Of a stretch of DNA of 64,000 bases, positions 25,870 to 35,870 are shown one piece after another (the first letter of the stretch is position 1; every line of letters starts with the position of its first letter). The position numbers and the translations under genes were made by a program. This DNA comes from Motiliproteus sp. MSK22-1 (GTDB lineage: Bacteria > Pseudomonadota > Gammaproteobacteria > Pseudomonadales > Balneatricaceae). Where the stretch lies: contig NZ_MIEQ01000049.1 of assembly GCF_001968815.1 (NCBI RefSeq), forward strand, positions 1-64,000, written 5' to 3'. Under the pieces are notes generated by a model that was not told where the DNA came from, did not search any database, and saw nothing but the letters and a program-made list of their open reading frames with translations.

Positions 25870-27240
25870 TTATTCAGAGGTTCTGAATTGCTGCTTGTCC
25901 AAATGATGTTTTTTCATTTTACGGTAAAGGGTTTTACGGGATAGATTCAGCTGCTCTGCTGCTTCGTTCAATTGTCCCTGTGCTGCACGTAAGCCTTCTT
26001 CCAGGATCTGCCGTTCGAACAGATCCATACGCTCTTCATAACCTGTTGTGCAGTCCCCTTTTACGTTTTGCTCATGCTGGTGTTCGTTGAAGTCCAGCGT
26101 TGTTTCACTGATTCCAAGCACAAAACGGTCAGCAGCGTTTTTCAGTTCTCGTACATTACCCGGCCAATCATGCTGCAATAGATGACTGACCTGGGGAGGA
26201 CTAAGCTCCGGCAAGGGACGAGAAAACTGTTCACTGGCTTTTTGCAGATAGTGATGGAATAGCGGCAAGATATCTTCGGGTCGGTCTTTTAGTGGTGGGA
26301 TGGTCAAGCTGGCGACATTTAGTCGGTAAAATAAATCTTTGCGAAAATGCCCTTCTTCTCCCAGTTGTGCCAGGTCGTCTTTACTGGCAGCAATAACCGT
26401 CAGTTCCACAGGAATAGGGGTTGTACTGCCTACACGCTCAACCGTCCGATCCTGGAGTACCCGGAGTAGCTTGATCTGTACGGGTAATGGCATGGTTTCA
26501 ATTTCATCCAGAAACAGGGTGCCGCCATTCGCGGCTTCTATCTTGCCGATATGACGTTTGTTGGCACCGGTGAAAGAGCCTGCTTCATGACCGAATAATT
26601 CACTCTCAATAAGACTTTCGCTGATACCGCCGCAATTGATGGCGATAAAGCGATTGTTATGGCGCTGACTGAACTGGTGAAGTGCACGGGCGACAACATC
26701 TTTGCCGCTGCCGGTATCTCCGTAAATGATGGTATCGACATTAGCCTGAGCTAAAGACAATACATGCTGACGGATACTCTTGATTGCTGCTGATTCACCG
26801 ATAATAAAAGCTTCCAGACCCGTCTGTTGTTCCAGGTTGTATTTCAGACTACGGTTTTCCAGCACTAAGCGTCGTTTGTCGATTGCCCGTTGTAGCTGAG
26901 CCAGGAGGTGTTCGGGTTGCAGTGGCTTCTCTAAAAAATCATAGGCCCCTTCTTTCATCGCTTCGATTGCCATGGGGATATCGCCGTGCCCGCTCATCAG
27001 TAGCACCGGTATCCCGCTATCTAACTGCTGGATTTGAGCCAGTACACTGAGACCATCCGTTTTCGGCATTTTGACATCACTAAGGACTACGACCGGACTG
27101 TTTTTATGGAGTGTTCCCAGTATTTTTTCAGGCTTAAGGAAAGCTTGTACGCTAAATCCCTCCAGTTCCAGCATCTCAGAAAGAGCTTCAATGATTGCTT
27201 GGTCATCATCGATAACTATGAGCTGAATATCGCTAAGCAT
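25870..27240 (-). CDS. NtrC/DctD-type sigma-54 response regulator
   Basis: The 456-residue activator has a receiver domain with phospho-acceptor Asp55 in VVLSDVKMPK. The AAA+ domain has Walker A GDTGSGKD and the sigma-54 contact loop in the variant form GSFTGA, followed by GTLFLDEIETMP. A Fis-type helix-turn-helix (LNEAAEQLNLSRKTLYRKM) ends the protein. It abuts the kinase gene upstream with no gap and lies directly upstream of the phnD promoter. It very likely controls the phosphonate-type transporter through GGACA-N4-TGTCC sites. Confidence 0.93.
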   Translation of the reverse strand: MLSDIQLIVIDDDQAIIEALSEMLELEGFSVQAFLKPEKILGTLHKNSPVVVLSDVKMPKTDGLSVLAQIQQLDSGIPVLLMSGHGDIPMAIEAMKEGAYDFLEKPLQPEHLLAQLQRAIDKRRLVLENRSLKYNLEQQTGLEAFIIGESAAIKSIRQHVLSLAQANVDTIIYGDTGSGKDVVARALHQFSQRHNNRFIAINCGGISESLIESELFGHEAGSFTGANKRHIGKIEAANGGTLFLDEIETMPLPVQIKLLRVLQDRTVERVGSTTPIPVELTVIAASKDDLAQLGEEGHFRKDLFYRLNVASLTIPPLKDRPEDILPLFHHYLQKASEQFSRPLPELSPPQVSHLLQHDWPGNVRELKNAADRFVLGISETTLDFNEHQHEQNVKGDCTTGYEERMDLFERQILEEGLRAAQGQLNEAAEQLNLSRKTLYRKMKKHHLDKQQFRTSE

Positions 27241-29148
27241 TCAATGTTCCGCCTTTTTTAATACCAGGGTGAATTGACTTCCGTGGCCCTGTGTTGACTG
27301 CACTTGGATGTGGCCTCCAAAGTCTTGGACAATGTTGTAGCTGATCGACAGGCCCAGCCCCAAACCTCTACCGACCTCCTTTTGGGTAAAGAATGGATCA
27401 AATATCATCGGTAATAAATCAGTTGGAATGCCGATTCCACTGTCCTTTATTTCCAGTTGAATATCTTCATTGGTGCTGCTGACCCTGAGGTCCAATTGAC
27501 GTAACTCGCAGTTATCCAGAGCATCAATGGCATTGCTGAGCAGGTTAACCAGTACCTGTTCTAAGCGAATGGGTTCAGCTTTGACCTTAAGTCCGACAGG
27601 CCCTGGGTAGTAGTTGAGTTGGCAATGCTGTTCCCTGATTCGATTGGACATCAGTTCCAGGGCATCGTTAATGACTGTATCCAGATCAACCGGGCTTAAT
27701 TCTGTTTCGGCCTCTCGGGCAAAGGTTTTCAGATGCCGGGTAATACCGGCAATCTTATCCAGTAACTTTCTAATTTTGGCCAGGTTCTCACGGACCTGAT
27801 CTGGCTGCTGTTTATCCAGTCGGCGGCCGGCGGTGTGGAGATGACTGGCGATCGCCGTTAACGGCTGATTGATCTCGTGGGTGATACCAACGCTTAACTG
27901 GCCCAAAGCAGCAAGCTTGCCTGCTTGAACGAGTTCACTCTGTGCTGATTTCAGTTGTGCTTCAGCAGCGATGCGTTCCTCAATTTCCGCTGCCAGTCGC
28001 TGGTTCGTTCGTTCTACCTGGATGGCAGTGTTCTGAAAGTGCTTCAGGTCTCTAGCCATACTGGAAACTTCATCATCACCTACTATTCGAATTTGAGTAT
28101 CCAGTTGAGCAGAGGCGATAGCACGCATATTTTGCTGTAACTCGACAATTCGCTGCAATACATTACGGCGAACATAGAACCAGGAGATAGCACCGGCAAC
28201 CACTAAGCTAACCAGCGAAAGCAATAAAATACTTCGGATACTCACATTGATCGACGTTATTGCACTCTCCAGCGAGGAGCTGATGCTGTTATTGGTTTGA
28301 TTGGTATAGTGATTAATCTGAGCGGCTAATTGCTGAATATGATCCTGGCTGTTTTCCAGAAAAAAACTTTGTTGATAGAGCAGATCCAGCTCTTCGTTTT
28401 TCAATAGGAAAAGTCCACCGCGACGCGAACCAATCTCCAGTAATAATTGAATTTGGTCGATCAGTGCCGGTGACAAGTTGTCAATCGGTAACAAGGGTAG
28501 TTGCTGCTGAATCTGTGCCCCCAGCGCCTCAAGTCGAAGAAATGTATAATCCAGATCGTTAAAAGAGCTGTCGTTGCGCACTTTTTCAACCATTCCTGAA
28601 AAATAATAGAGTCGACTGATGACTGCTATCAATGCATCCGAGGTCACTGAGTTTGAATGTTTTTCCAGTTCAGTGATCAGTTGTTGAAACAGTGGAAATG
28701 TCATTCGGGACTGTTGAGCGAGTTCCCGTCGGATCTGTTCCCGACGCTCAACACTTTGATTTAATAATGTCAGGCTGTTATGTATCTGAGCGATCAACTC
28801 ACGAAAATAACGATTGTAGTCTGGTAAATTTCGCATCAACTGATCCATCTCGTTGATGGATTCACTTAAAGCGTCCATCGCCTTCTGTCGTGAAAAGTTA
28901 GAATCGCTGGTGACCAGAAGTGGTGCGGTTGCGACAATCAGTCGACTCTTGTCATTCAGCCTGGCTGCAGCGTCAAGCCCTGGTATGTATTGATGCTTAA
29001 GAAGTAGTAAGCGTTCACTAAGCAGTAGGTATGTGTTGGTTGCAAGACCGCTGGCAACAATGGTGATGGAAGAGATTAATACCAGTGCCAGAAATAGTCT
29101 GCCGCCAATACCTATCCGGCTTAACCAGGGAAATCCGCCATTAGTCAT
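27241..29148 (-). CDS. DctB-like sensor histidine kinase
   Basis: The 635-residue kinase has a transmembrane helix near the N-terminus, a helical periplasmic domain of about 270 residues and a second helix (ILLLSLVSLVVAGAISWFYV). HAMP, a coiled coil and the kinase core follow, the last with GITHEINQPLTAIASHL (H-box), VLVNLLSNAIDAL (N-box), DSGIGIP and GLGLGLSISYNIV. I place the start at ATG 29148, where GGAAA precedes. An upstream ATG at 29250 would add 34 non-conserved residues. The start region reads AAAAAUAAUAAUG, an A-rich Hfq/Crc-like sequence. The signal is unknown; by context it is probably a phosphorus compound. Confidence 0.92.
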   Translation of the reverse strand: MTNGGFPWLSRIGIGGRLFLALVLISSITIVASGLATNTYLLLSERLLLLKHQYIPGLDAAARLNDKSRLIVATAPLLVTSDSNFSRQKAMDALSESINEMDQLMRNLPDYNRYFRELIAQIHNSLTLLNQSVERREQIRRELAQQSRMTFPLFQQLITELEKHSNSVTSDALIAVISRLYYFSGMVEKVRNDSSFNDLDYTFLRLEALGAQIQQQLPLLPIDNLSPALIDQIQLLLEIGSRRGGLFLLKNEELDLLYQQSFFLENSQDHIQQLAAQINHYTNQTNNSISSSLESAITSINVSIRSILLLSLVSLVVAGAISWFYVRRNVLQRIVELQQNMRAIASAQLDTQIRIVGDDEVSSMARDLKHFQNTAIQVERTNQRLAAEIEERIAAEAQLKSAQSELVQAGKLAALGQLSVGITHEINQPLTAIASHLHTAGRRLDKQQPDQVRENLAKIRKLLDKIAGITRHLKTFAREAETELSPVDLDTVINDALELMSNRIREQHCQLNYYPGPVGLKVKAEPIRLEQVLVNLLSNAIDALDNCELRQLDLRVSSTNEDIQLEIKDSGIGIPTDLLPMIFDPFFTQKEVGRGLGLGLSISYNIVQDFGGHIQVQSTQGHGSQFTLVLKKAEH

Positions 29149-29284
29149 TATTATTTTTCCATTTGGGTCAGCAGTGCGTTGATTGCTTGCGTACTGATAA
29201 TTAGACCTGCCAACGATGTCTTTAACCCTATTTGTAATCTCATCCAACAAGGCCGTGATTTAATATGTCGTTGCAGGAAAACAA

Positions 29285-29300
29285 TGAAAGAATAGTGCCA
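29285..29300 (-). promoter_or_regulatory. Probable sigma-54 promoter of the kinase-regulator operon
   Basis: TGGCAC-N5-TTTCA on the minus strand matches the -24 element perfectly, while the -12 element has T in place of the invariant G of TTGCA. Spacing is correct, and a GGACA-N4-TGTCC site lies about 50 bp further upstream, so autoregulation is likely even though the -12 box is imperfect. Confidence 0.5.
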
Positions 29301-29341
29301 ACTTTGATCGGCCGGAACTGGAGGTAAAGTCTACCTACTGA

Positions 29342-29355
29342 GGACAGAAATGTCC
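29342..29355. promoter_or_regulatory. GGACA-N4-TGTCC enhancer site upstream of kinase gene
   Basis: GGACA-GAAA-TGTCC is a perfect copy of the palindrome found twice upstream of phnD, about 75 bp before the predicted start of the kinase transcript. Confidence 0.7.
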
Positions 29356-29415
29356 CATGGCAATAGCATTTGATTCGTTGATGGGAGGAAAAGCGTAAAT
29401 CCGCAAAATCAGTGC

Positions 29416-29443
29416 AAAAAGCCGAGAATTATCTCGGCTTTTT
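29416..29443. terminator. Bidirectional rho-independent terminator
   Basis: AAAAAGCCGAGA / TCTCGGCTTTTT with an ATTA loop is a textbook terminator readable on both strands. It separates the ubiT transcript from the kinase promoter. Confidence 0.92.
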
Positions 29444-29515
29444 CAGGGGGCACAGAGGTCGGCTGACTTTGAGCCGTCTGCGCTATAACGGCTGTCTTGA
29501 GGTCATTGTTAAGAG

Positions 29516-30061
29516 TCAGAAGAGCTTGTTAGCCAGCCCTGAACCCTTGGTCATTATCAGCTTCAAAAGAGGGGGAAAGCTATCGTGGTCAACAGCGTCC
29601 ATCAAATTTTTAACTTCCAGGCCTATTTCTGTATCACCTTCAATCATCAGACGTCGTTGAAAAAAGAGAGTGTCAGGATCTTCGCTACGGGAGGCCAGCA
29701 ACATGAACTCTTTTAGATTACCGCGGATACTGGCGTTTTCGTTCTCCTGATTACTGACAATCAATTTGCCTTCTTCACTGTAGCTGAAGTACCAGGTCAT
29801 ACCGATATCGGTGATCTCCACTTTCATCCATTTTCCTTCCAGGAATTCAAAATCCCCGTCTTCAAGAGGCTCCTGAAAAGCTTGCTCCATGGCTTTCAAC
29901 AGCACGCTTTTCTGAATACCAAAGGGCACCCAGGCAGCCTTTTTTGCTAAAAAGAGAGGCATCTTTTTGACCAGCTCTTTTGCTGTTGGCGGTGTGGGGA
30001 GCGATGAGGGTAACGGTAATGAAGACAGAGAGGGAAGTGCTGGAAGTTGTTTGAACAGCAT
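29516..30061 (-). CDS. ubiT: Ubiquinone biosynthesis accessory factor UbiT (SCP2 domain)
   Basis: The 181-residue protein has an SCP2/sterol-carrier fold that binds hydrophobic quinone intermediates and is needed with UbiU and UbiV for oxygen-independent ubiquinone synthesis. Recognisable segments are KMPLFLAKKAAWVPFGIQKSVL, the core DGDFEFLEGKWMKVEITDIGM and DPDTLFFQRRLMIEGDTEIG, which is diagnostic for YhbT/UbiT. A proline-rich leader occupies residues 8-28. It is separated from ubiUV by the whole phn cluster and ends at a strong terminator. Only a weak FNR-like half site (AAATCAAG, about 30165) is visible upstream. Confidence 0.9.
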   Translation of the reverse strand: MLFKQLPALPSLSSLPLPSSLPTPPTAKELVKKMPLFLAKKAAWVPFGIQKSVLLKAMEQAFQEPLEDGDFEFLEGKWMKVEITDIGMTWYFSYSEEGKLIVSNQENENASIRGNLKEFMLLASRSEDPDTLFFQRRLMIEGDTEIGLEVKNLMDAVDHDSFPPLLKLIMTKGSGLANKLF

Positions 30062-30266
30062 AGACCGAAACCTTTCGTGAGTAACTGTGACAGAATAACC
30101 GCACGGGGATTGTAGTTTAAAAGTACTACTTCTGGAAACTGCTCTTCAGTTGCTGTTCTTGATTTAGGCTAAATAATAATAAAATATTCAGCCGTCAGTT
30201 GGCAGAGAAGGAGCTGTCAGAGTTTTTCAGACAGATATCTTTTAAGTCCGACAGCTTCATTTATAC

Positions 30267-30704
30267 TCAGGATCCCTGCAGTCTCCACTTGATAGGGCGG
30301 CGTCTAACCTCTACCGGTCCCGGTAAGTAGGTAGCGAGGTGTCCTTGAAAGGATTCTCCGTCCAGCTCTCGGAAAATAAATGGAACCTGAGCTCTGGCCT
30401 TTGGTTTCTTTAGCGCCGAATTGAGTTCATCCTGAGCCTGTTCTGCTTCACTTTCTAACCACTCGCACTGTTGGTCTATGGAAAAACATTTCACAATACG
30501 CCAGGTAGCAAATGCTGAAAGACCCAGAACGAGCAATGACAGCATTCCAGTGAGGCTTATGATAAGGGCGAAGGCCAGGGCGGCAATGCCCTGATAAAAG
30601 GATTTGCTGAAAATTGCGGTTTGTGTTTCCAGCGCTGCGCTCTTTTCGCCATAGGTGCGCATGGCCTGTTTCAGCTCGGCGCTGTTAGTTTCAACGGCGT
30701 CCAT
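30267..30704 (-). CDS. Hypothetical membrane protein
   Basis: I do not recognise this 145-residue protein. A charged N-terminus with KQAMRTYGEKSAALETQ (helical) precedes a hydrophobic hairpin of two membrane segments (about residues 35-70). A Glu/Gln-rich helix (CEWLESEAEQAQDELNSAL) and a basic C-terminus (EVRRRPIKWR) follow. It lies upstream of ubiT in the same direction with a 205-bp gap, so it is probably a separate transcript. Confidence 0.6.
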   Translation of the reverse strand: MDAVETNSAELKQAMRTYGEKSAALETQTAIFSKSFYQGIAALAFALIISLTGMLSLLVLGLSAFATWRIVKCFSIDQQCEWLESEAEQAQDELNSALKKPKARAQVPFIFRELDGESFQGHLATYLPGPVEVRRRPIKWRLQGS

Positions 30705-31010
30705 TTGGGGTGCTCCCGCATTAAGTCGATGGGAATGTTAAATAAAGCGAACGGATTTTGCCTTAGATTGGGCTCAAGGTGAAGTCTAACAAGGGAAATA
30801 GGCAAGTTTTCCATGGGTACTATGACTACCGTCAGATTTTCTTTGTGAGTGTCTGATGCTTGTTGATATTAAAGGTATCTGATTAACGGGTATGATTAAC
30901 CTTCTGCAGGGCTGCTTAGTTAGTTCAATACTGTATTTTTAGAGAGTTCAAGACTGCATTTAGCTATTTAAAGATCCCTGTATGTCGCTTATGAATAGTG
31001 GAGTAGGCCA
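30705..31010. other. Intergenic region upstream of the Atm1-type exporter
   Basis: About 300 bp between two divergent genes. It is AT-rich, and I see no palindrome, repeat or open frame I would defend. It must contain promoters for both flanking genes. Confidence 0.35.
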
Positions 31011-32810
31011 TTGAGAAGTTCGCGTGGTAAATCTCGTCGTCCTCTACCTGAGAATATGGTAGATAAAAAACAGACTCGTGAAGTCCTGTTGATGCTCCTA
31101 CCTTATCTGTTGGAATTTAAGGGGAGAATGTTTGCGGCTTTTACTTTACTGGTACTGGCAAAGGTGGCCGTTGTCACTATGCCCTGGGTGCTGAAAGTTG
31201 TGGTTGACGGACTTGACCGCGCTCAGCATCAGATCATAGTTGTTCCGCTGTTGTTTATTGTTTTCTATGGCTTATTACGCTTTGGGTCGGTCTTTTTTAG
31301 CGAAGCTCGTGATGCTGTATTCAGTCGTATTACTGAAAGGGCTATGCGGCGGATTGTCTTACGAGTTTTTGAGCATCTACATGCACTGGACCTGGAATTT
31401 CATTTATCACGACAAACCGGGGGAATTTCACGCGATGTAGAGCGAGGAGGTAATGGATTTGGTTTTTTAATGCGGATGCTGGTATTCAATATTGTTCCAA
31501 CTTTGATCGAAATGTCTCTGGTAGCTGCGATTCTGTTGTTTAACTTTGGTGCCTGGTATGCCTTGATTACGATACTTTCGGTTGGTGTTTATATTTATTT
31601 CACAGTAACCATAACCGAGTGGCGCAATCGCTTTGTGCGTGAAGTGAATCAGTTGGATTCAAAAACCAACACCAGGGCTGTGGATAGTTTGCTCAACTAC
31701 GAAACAGTCAAATACTTTAACAATGAAGCTTATGAAGCGCTGCAATATGATCAGAATCTTGCTGGTTGGGAGTCTGCTCGTTTAAAGAACAGAATGACAT
31801 TGATGGCATTGAACAGTGGCCAGGCGTTGATCATTGCCACGGGGATGATGCTGATGATGTGGCTGGCTGCTGAAGACGTAGCCAGTGGTGTCATGACGAT
31901 TGGTTCACTGGTCATGATAAATGCCTATGTTTTGCAGCTGTTTATGCCGCTCAATTTTCTTGGAATGGTTTATCGGGAAGTACGTCGTGCCCTGACCGAC
32001 ATTGAGAACATGTTCTCTTTGTTGAAAAGAGAGCCGACAATTAAAGATAAACCAGGAGCGGGTGAGTTACAGGTCAGTCAGGGGAAAATTGAATTTCGCA
32101 ATGTATGTTTTTCTTATCAACCAGAGCGACCAATCATCCAGAATCTGAGTTTTACCGTGGAGCCGGGACAGAAACTGGCAATTGTCGGTGCCAGCGGGGC
32201 GGGAAAATCGACGTTAGCTCGATTGTTATTCCGTTTTTATGACCCAGACAGTGGCGATATTTTAATTGATGATCAACCGATTTGCTCGGTCACTCAGCTA
32301 AGCGTGCGAAAGGTGATCGGGGTCGTACCTCAGGATACGGTGTTGTTTAATGACACTATCAGGCACAACGTTATCTATGGAAGGCCTGACGCAGAGCCTG
32401 AGGAAATTAATAAAGTTATCGAAATGGCTCGCTTGAAGCGCTTTATCGAGGGACTTCCCGAAGGGGATCAGACGGAAGTCGGGGAGCGCGGGTTAAAAGT
32501 GTCAGGGGGTGAGAAACAGCGTATCTCCATTGCCAGAGTGATGTTGAAAAATCCACCGATATTACTGTTTGATGAGGCAACATCTGCGTTGGACAGCGAG
32601 TCTGAGCAGGCGATTGTCGGAGCATTGAACGAACTGGCGGAGGATCATACCAGCCTGGTTATAGCTCATCGACTGTCAACGGTAGTCGATGCTGATCATA
32701 TAATTGTTTTGCAGGATGGAAAAATTGCAGAGCAGGGCAATCATCAGCAACTACTGGCTCAGGATGGTAGCTATGCGCGTATGTGGAATTTACAACAAAG
32801 TGATGATTAA
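31011..32810 (+). CDS. Atm1/HMT1-type ABC exporter
   Basis: The 599-residue half-transporter fuses a six-helix membrane domain to an ATPase. NBD motifs are Walker A GASGAGKST, signature VSGGEKQR and Walker B ILLFDEATSALD, ending with AHRLSTVVDADHI. The membrane domain matches the Atm1/HMT1/bacterial NaAtm1 group (for example NTRAVDSLLNYETVKYFNNE), which exports glutathione conjugates or glutathione-linked metal/sulfur species. The start is a TTG with GGAG six bases upstream; ATG at 31056 is an alternative. It stands alone. Confidence 0.92.
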   Translation: MRSSRGKSRRPLPENMVDKKQTREVLLMLLPYLLEFKGRMFAAFTLLVLAKVAVVTMPWVLKVVVDGLDRAQHQIIVVPLLFIVFYGLLRFGSVFFSEARDAVFSRITERAMRRIVLRVFEHLHALDLEFHLSRQTGGISRDVERGGNGFGFLMRMLVFNIVPTLIEMSLVAAILLFNFGAWYALITILSVGVYIYFTVTITEWRNRFVREVNQLDSKTNTRAVDSLLNYETVKYFNNEAYEALQYDQNLAGWESARLKNRMTLMALNSGQALIIATGMMLMMWLAAEDVASGVMTIGSLVMINAYVLQLFMPLNFLGMVYREVRRALTDIENMFSLLKREPTIKDKPGAGELQVSQGKIEFRNVCFSYQPERPIIQNLSFTVEPGQKLAIVGASGAGKSTLARLLFRFYDPDSGDILIDDQPICSVTQLSVRKVIGVVPQDTVLFNDTIRHNVIYGRPDAEPEEINKVIEMARLKRFIEGLPEGDQTEVGERGLKVSGGEKQRISIARVMLKNPPILLFDEATSALDSESEQAIVGALNELAEDHTSLVIAHRLSTVVDADHIIVLQDGKIAEQGNHQQLLAQDGSYARMWNLQQSDD

Positions 32811-32834
32811 AGATGGGAGGTAAAGAACAGTCCC

Positions 32835-33215
32835 TCAGGATGGACTTTTTGATAAAACCCGGGACGGTTTACTCCAAACATAGACCAGGCCGATCAGAGC
32901 TGTGACAATCATGATAGCGTCAATCCACCATGCCAGTTCTTTGAATAGGACAGGGTAGCTGATCATGATAATCATCATACTGCTGGACAGGCATTTTACC
33001 TTGAGCGGAATAACTCCGTAGGCTTCCCATTCTCTGATCATTGAACCGAACAAGCGGTGGTTCAGTAGCATCTCGTGAAACTTCTTGGAGCTGCGGGAAA
33101 AACAAAAGGCCGCGAGAATGATAAAGGGAGTGGTGGGGAGCAGCGGAAGAATCACACCGATCAGTCCTAGCAGCAGACAGATAAAGCCCAGACAAAGGTA
33201 AAACGATCGGCGCAT
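32835..33215 (-). CDS. DUF454 (YbaN) family inner-membrane protein
   Basis: The 126-residue protein shows the family signature: first helix GLIGVILPLLPTTPFIILAAFCFSRSS, then FHEMLLNHRLFGSMIREWE and PLKVK, followed by two more helices. The function of YbaN-like proteins is not established. It converges on the exporter gene with a gap of 24 bp. Confidence 0.88.
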   Translation of the reverse strand: MRRSFYLCLGFICLLLGLIGVILPLLPTTPFIILAAFCFSRSSKKFHEMLLNHRLFGSMIREWEAYGVIPLKVKCLSSSMMIIMISYPVLFKELAWWIDAIMIVTALIGLVYVWSKPSRVLSKSPS

Positions 33216-33579
33216 TGGTAGATATCCTCGAAGTTTCAGTGACGGGCTTACCTCCTACTCCATAAGAGAATGATAGCGACTTCTTTTTATGATCAACAAG
33301 CTATTCAGATAAAAAACCAGCGTATTTAGTCTGCCTGCTTGCTGGAAACTGTCATTTTGGAATAGTTCTGTAAGTCTAATAGGGAACTTATGAACAAGTC
33401 CATTCGGCCTCTGGCTTTCAGAGTAATTAGAGGGCGAGGGTTCACAGGTTCCACCGTTCTGAGTCTGAACTTACAGCTTAGCTGTGATATGTCGCCCGTG
33501 CCGGCTGACATTGACGAATGTCTAATGATTTACTGATAGCCGTGTCCAAAAAAGCAGCTCCAGAGTGAGCATTCGATTC
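33216..33579. other. Intergenic region between DUF454 and chemoreceptor genes
   Basis: This region of about 360 bp holds only a short minus-strand open frame (33326-33511) without a ribosome binding site or recognisable similarity. I see no terminator with a T tract. I treat it as non-coding. Confidence 0.35.
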
Positions 33580-35568
33580 CTAAACGGTTTTAAACTGCTC
33601 AATCAGTTGTTTTTGTTCCTGGGCGACTTTTAGCAGGTCTGTGCTGGTGGCAGTCACATGTTGTGCGCCATGAGTGGTGTTAGTTGCCGCTTCGTTAATT
33701 CTGACCAGAGTACGGCTGACCTCTTCCACTGCCACATCCTGTTGAGTTGCCGCTTCTGCAATTTGAGTACTCATATCACGGATATTGGCAATGGCTTGAT
33801 TCATTTCCAAAATAGCAGATTGAGAGGTTCCTGCCTGAGTCACACAAAGTTTGGATTGCTCTACACTCTGGTGCATCACAGTGACTACCTGTTGGATACT
33901 GTGCTGCATGTTCTCGACCATTTCGTGAATCTCATGAGTGGAGTTTTGTGTTCGGCTGGCAAGGCTCCGAACTTCGTCAGCCACGACGGCAAATCCCCGT
34001 CCGTGATCTCCCGCTCGTGCTGCTTCTATCGCCGCATTGAGGGCAAGCAGGTTAGTTTGATCGGCAATTGCACCAATCGTGTCCAGGATACTGCCGATCT
34101 GCTGGCTGTAGAGCGATAGTTGATCGCTTTGCTCAACGGCTTGGCCGATATCTCGCGATTGTTTTTCGATGCTGGTTAAGGTCTGCTGAACGTAGTTGTC
34201 TGCATCAGAGCTTAGCTGCTCACATTGCTGTACTGCCTGAAGAGTCGCGCGAGCATGATTGGAAACTTCTGCTACCGTGGATTCCATCTCAGATGCCGCC
34301 GATGATGTCATTTCCAGCTGTTGACTCTGCTCGGACATTGCATCGGTAGTCTGGTTGCTGATAACGGCATTTTGTTCGGCGACGTCGGTTAACTGCTGCG
34401 ATGCTGCTGCGATGCGAGTCAACGTATCTCTGAGCCGGCTGACAACCTCGTTCAGTGCTTCACCAAGCTGACCAAACTCATCACGACGGGAATGGTCGAA
34501 ATTTATTCGCATATCACCTTCTGCCAGGGCGGAGAGCTTTCTCATCATCTGTTTTAGCGGTGAAGATATGGTACGTACGGTCAGGGCGCTGATCAGAACA
34601 GCGATTCCTGTTGCGCCAACTAATAGGATAATAATCGTGTTCTGGCTTAGGTCGCTGGTATTGTCTGCTTGAGAGCGTAACTGATTGGATCGCTCCAGTG
34701 TCAGGGAGCTGAACTGCTCAGCTGCATGTTGTGCCTGATTTAGCCGTTGATCGACGATAGAGAGTTGCTGTCCCTGCAGAATATTAAGCTGGTGTAGTTC
34801 TCGGTATAATTGCACCATGCCACTGTCACTGTAGAGCTGCTCCAGTAAGTCTCGAACCAGCACCTTGATCCTATTTGCCTTGGCATCGGCTTTGACTAAC
34901 TCATCCAGGCTGCCGCGCAGGTCATCCTCACTTTCCTTCAGAGCGACTTCCAGCGCAGAGAAATCATTATTCTGTTTAAAATTAATTAACTGATTTTTGT
35001 GAGTGTTTGCACTGCGCATAAAGTTACGGGCTTGCGCCAGCGACTCCGCGCCACTGTTTTTGGAAATATACTGTTGGCCCCAGGTCGTTAGCGAGTCAAT
35101 CTGACGTTGAAAGCGACTTTCTTTTTGGCGGCTGCGAGCGTCTATCTTTAATTGCTCGTTATGCAGATCCATGACTTTTGCTGCGGCAATAGCAAACTCA
35201 CTTTGTGTTTCTCCTGTCTCTTTCAGTAAGAGTTGTAATTCATCATCTCCTACAAGTAATGGTGCCAGAGCCTGTTGCTGTGCTGCGAATATTTCGATTT
35301 GCTGTTGAAAAGATTCCTGACGTTTTAGACGGAGTGCAGGGTTTGCATCGTCATTCGCCAAGGCGCTGAGCAGGTCTATATTTGCTTTTTGTAACGCTAT
35401 CAACTGATTGAAACTGCCAACAGCCGTGGGAAGTGAACGATCGGCAATATCATGAAGTTTACGATTAATATTGTCTGTTCCCCAAAGCCCGCCGCCTCCG
35501 ACGACCATAATAAAGAAAACAAGGAGGGCAAACCCTATAGCGATTCGATGGGTGACTTTCAGCGGCAT
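33580..35568 (-). CDS. Methyl-accepting chemotaxis protein
   Basis: The 662-residue receptor has TM1 (residues about 7-28), a large helical periplasmic sensor domain of about 290 residues, TM2 ([18 protein letters not shown]), HAMP, and a signalling domain. The hairpin tip is in [40 protein letters not shown]. There is no C-terminal pentapeptide for CheR tethering. I start at 35568 because AGGGG lies about eight bases before the ATG. The longer frame to 35706 would place 46 odd residues before TM1. The ligand is unknown. It is not part of the Chp cluster at 56-64 kb. Confidence 0.92.
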   Translation of the reverse strand: MPLKVTHRIAIGFALLVFFIMVVGGGGLWGTDNINRKLHDIADRSLPTAVGSFNQLIALQKANIDLLSALANDDANPALRLKRQESFQQQIEIFAAQQQALAPLLVGDDELQLLLKETGETQSEFAIAAAKVMDLHNEQLKIDARSRQKESRFQRQIDSLTTWGQQYISKNSGAESLAQARNFMRSANTHKNQLINFKQNNDFSALEVALKESEDDLRGSLDELVKADAKANRIKVLVRDLLEQLYSDSGMVQLYRELHQLNILQGQQLSIVDQRLNQAQHAAEQFSSLTLERSNQLRSQADNTSDLSQNTIIILLVGATGIAVLISALTVRTISSPLKQMMRKLSALAEGDMRINFDHSRRDEFGQLGEALNEVVSRLRDTLTRIAAASQQLTDVAEQNAVISNQTTDAMSEQSQQLEMTSSAASEMESTVAEVSNHARATLQAVQQCEQLSSDADNYVQQTLTSIEKQSRDIGQAVEQSDQLSLYSQQIGSILDTIGAIADQTNLLALNAAIEAARAGDHGRGFAVVADEVRSLASRTQNSTHEIHEMVENMQHSIQQVVTVMHQSVEQSKLCVTQAGTSQSAILEMNQAIANIRDMSTQIAEAATQQDVAVEEVSRTLVRINEAATNTTHGAQHVTATSTDLLKVAQEQKQLIEQFKTV

Positions 35569-35870
35569 TAGGGATCCCCTGGAACAGAAAGGCAATGATC
35601 GTCCGTAGGAAGAACAGAGCATATTGGTTTTATTATTAGGGCTAAAAATAGGGAGTTTCTTATTGGGTTTCAATAAAATCCATATAAAACGAGGAGTTGG
35701 CACCAAAGGTTTTCCAAACTGGCGCCATTAAAGAGGTAATGACAGGGCCACCGCTCTGTGGTCTATTGATCAGGGAGCCTACGACAAACGAAGACTGGAC
35801 TTAACCCATGGACCTCATGATATGTTGGAATTGCAGTAAATCAGATATTTCTGGGTCTGAGGAGTACTAA

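Noticed and set aside
30155-30175. FNR-like site upstream of ubiT
   Set aside because: Only one half (ATCAA) matches; the other arm is poor, so it was not called.
33326-33511. 61-codon minus-strand frame between the DUF454 and chemoreceptor genes
   Set aside because: It has no ribosome binding site, no family pattern and biased composition; treated as chance.
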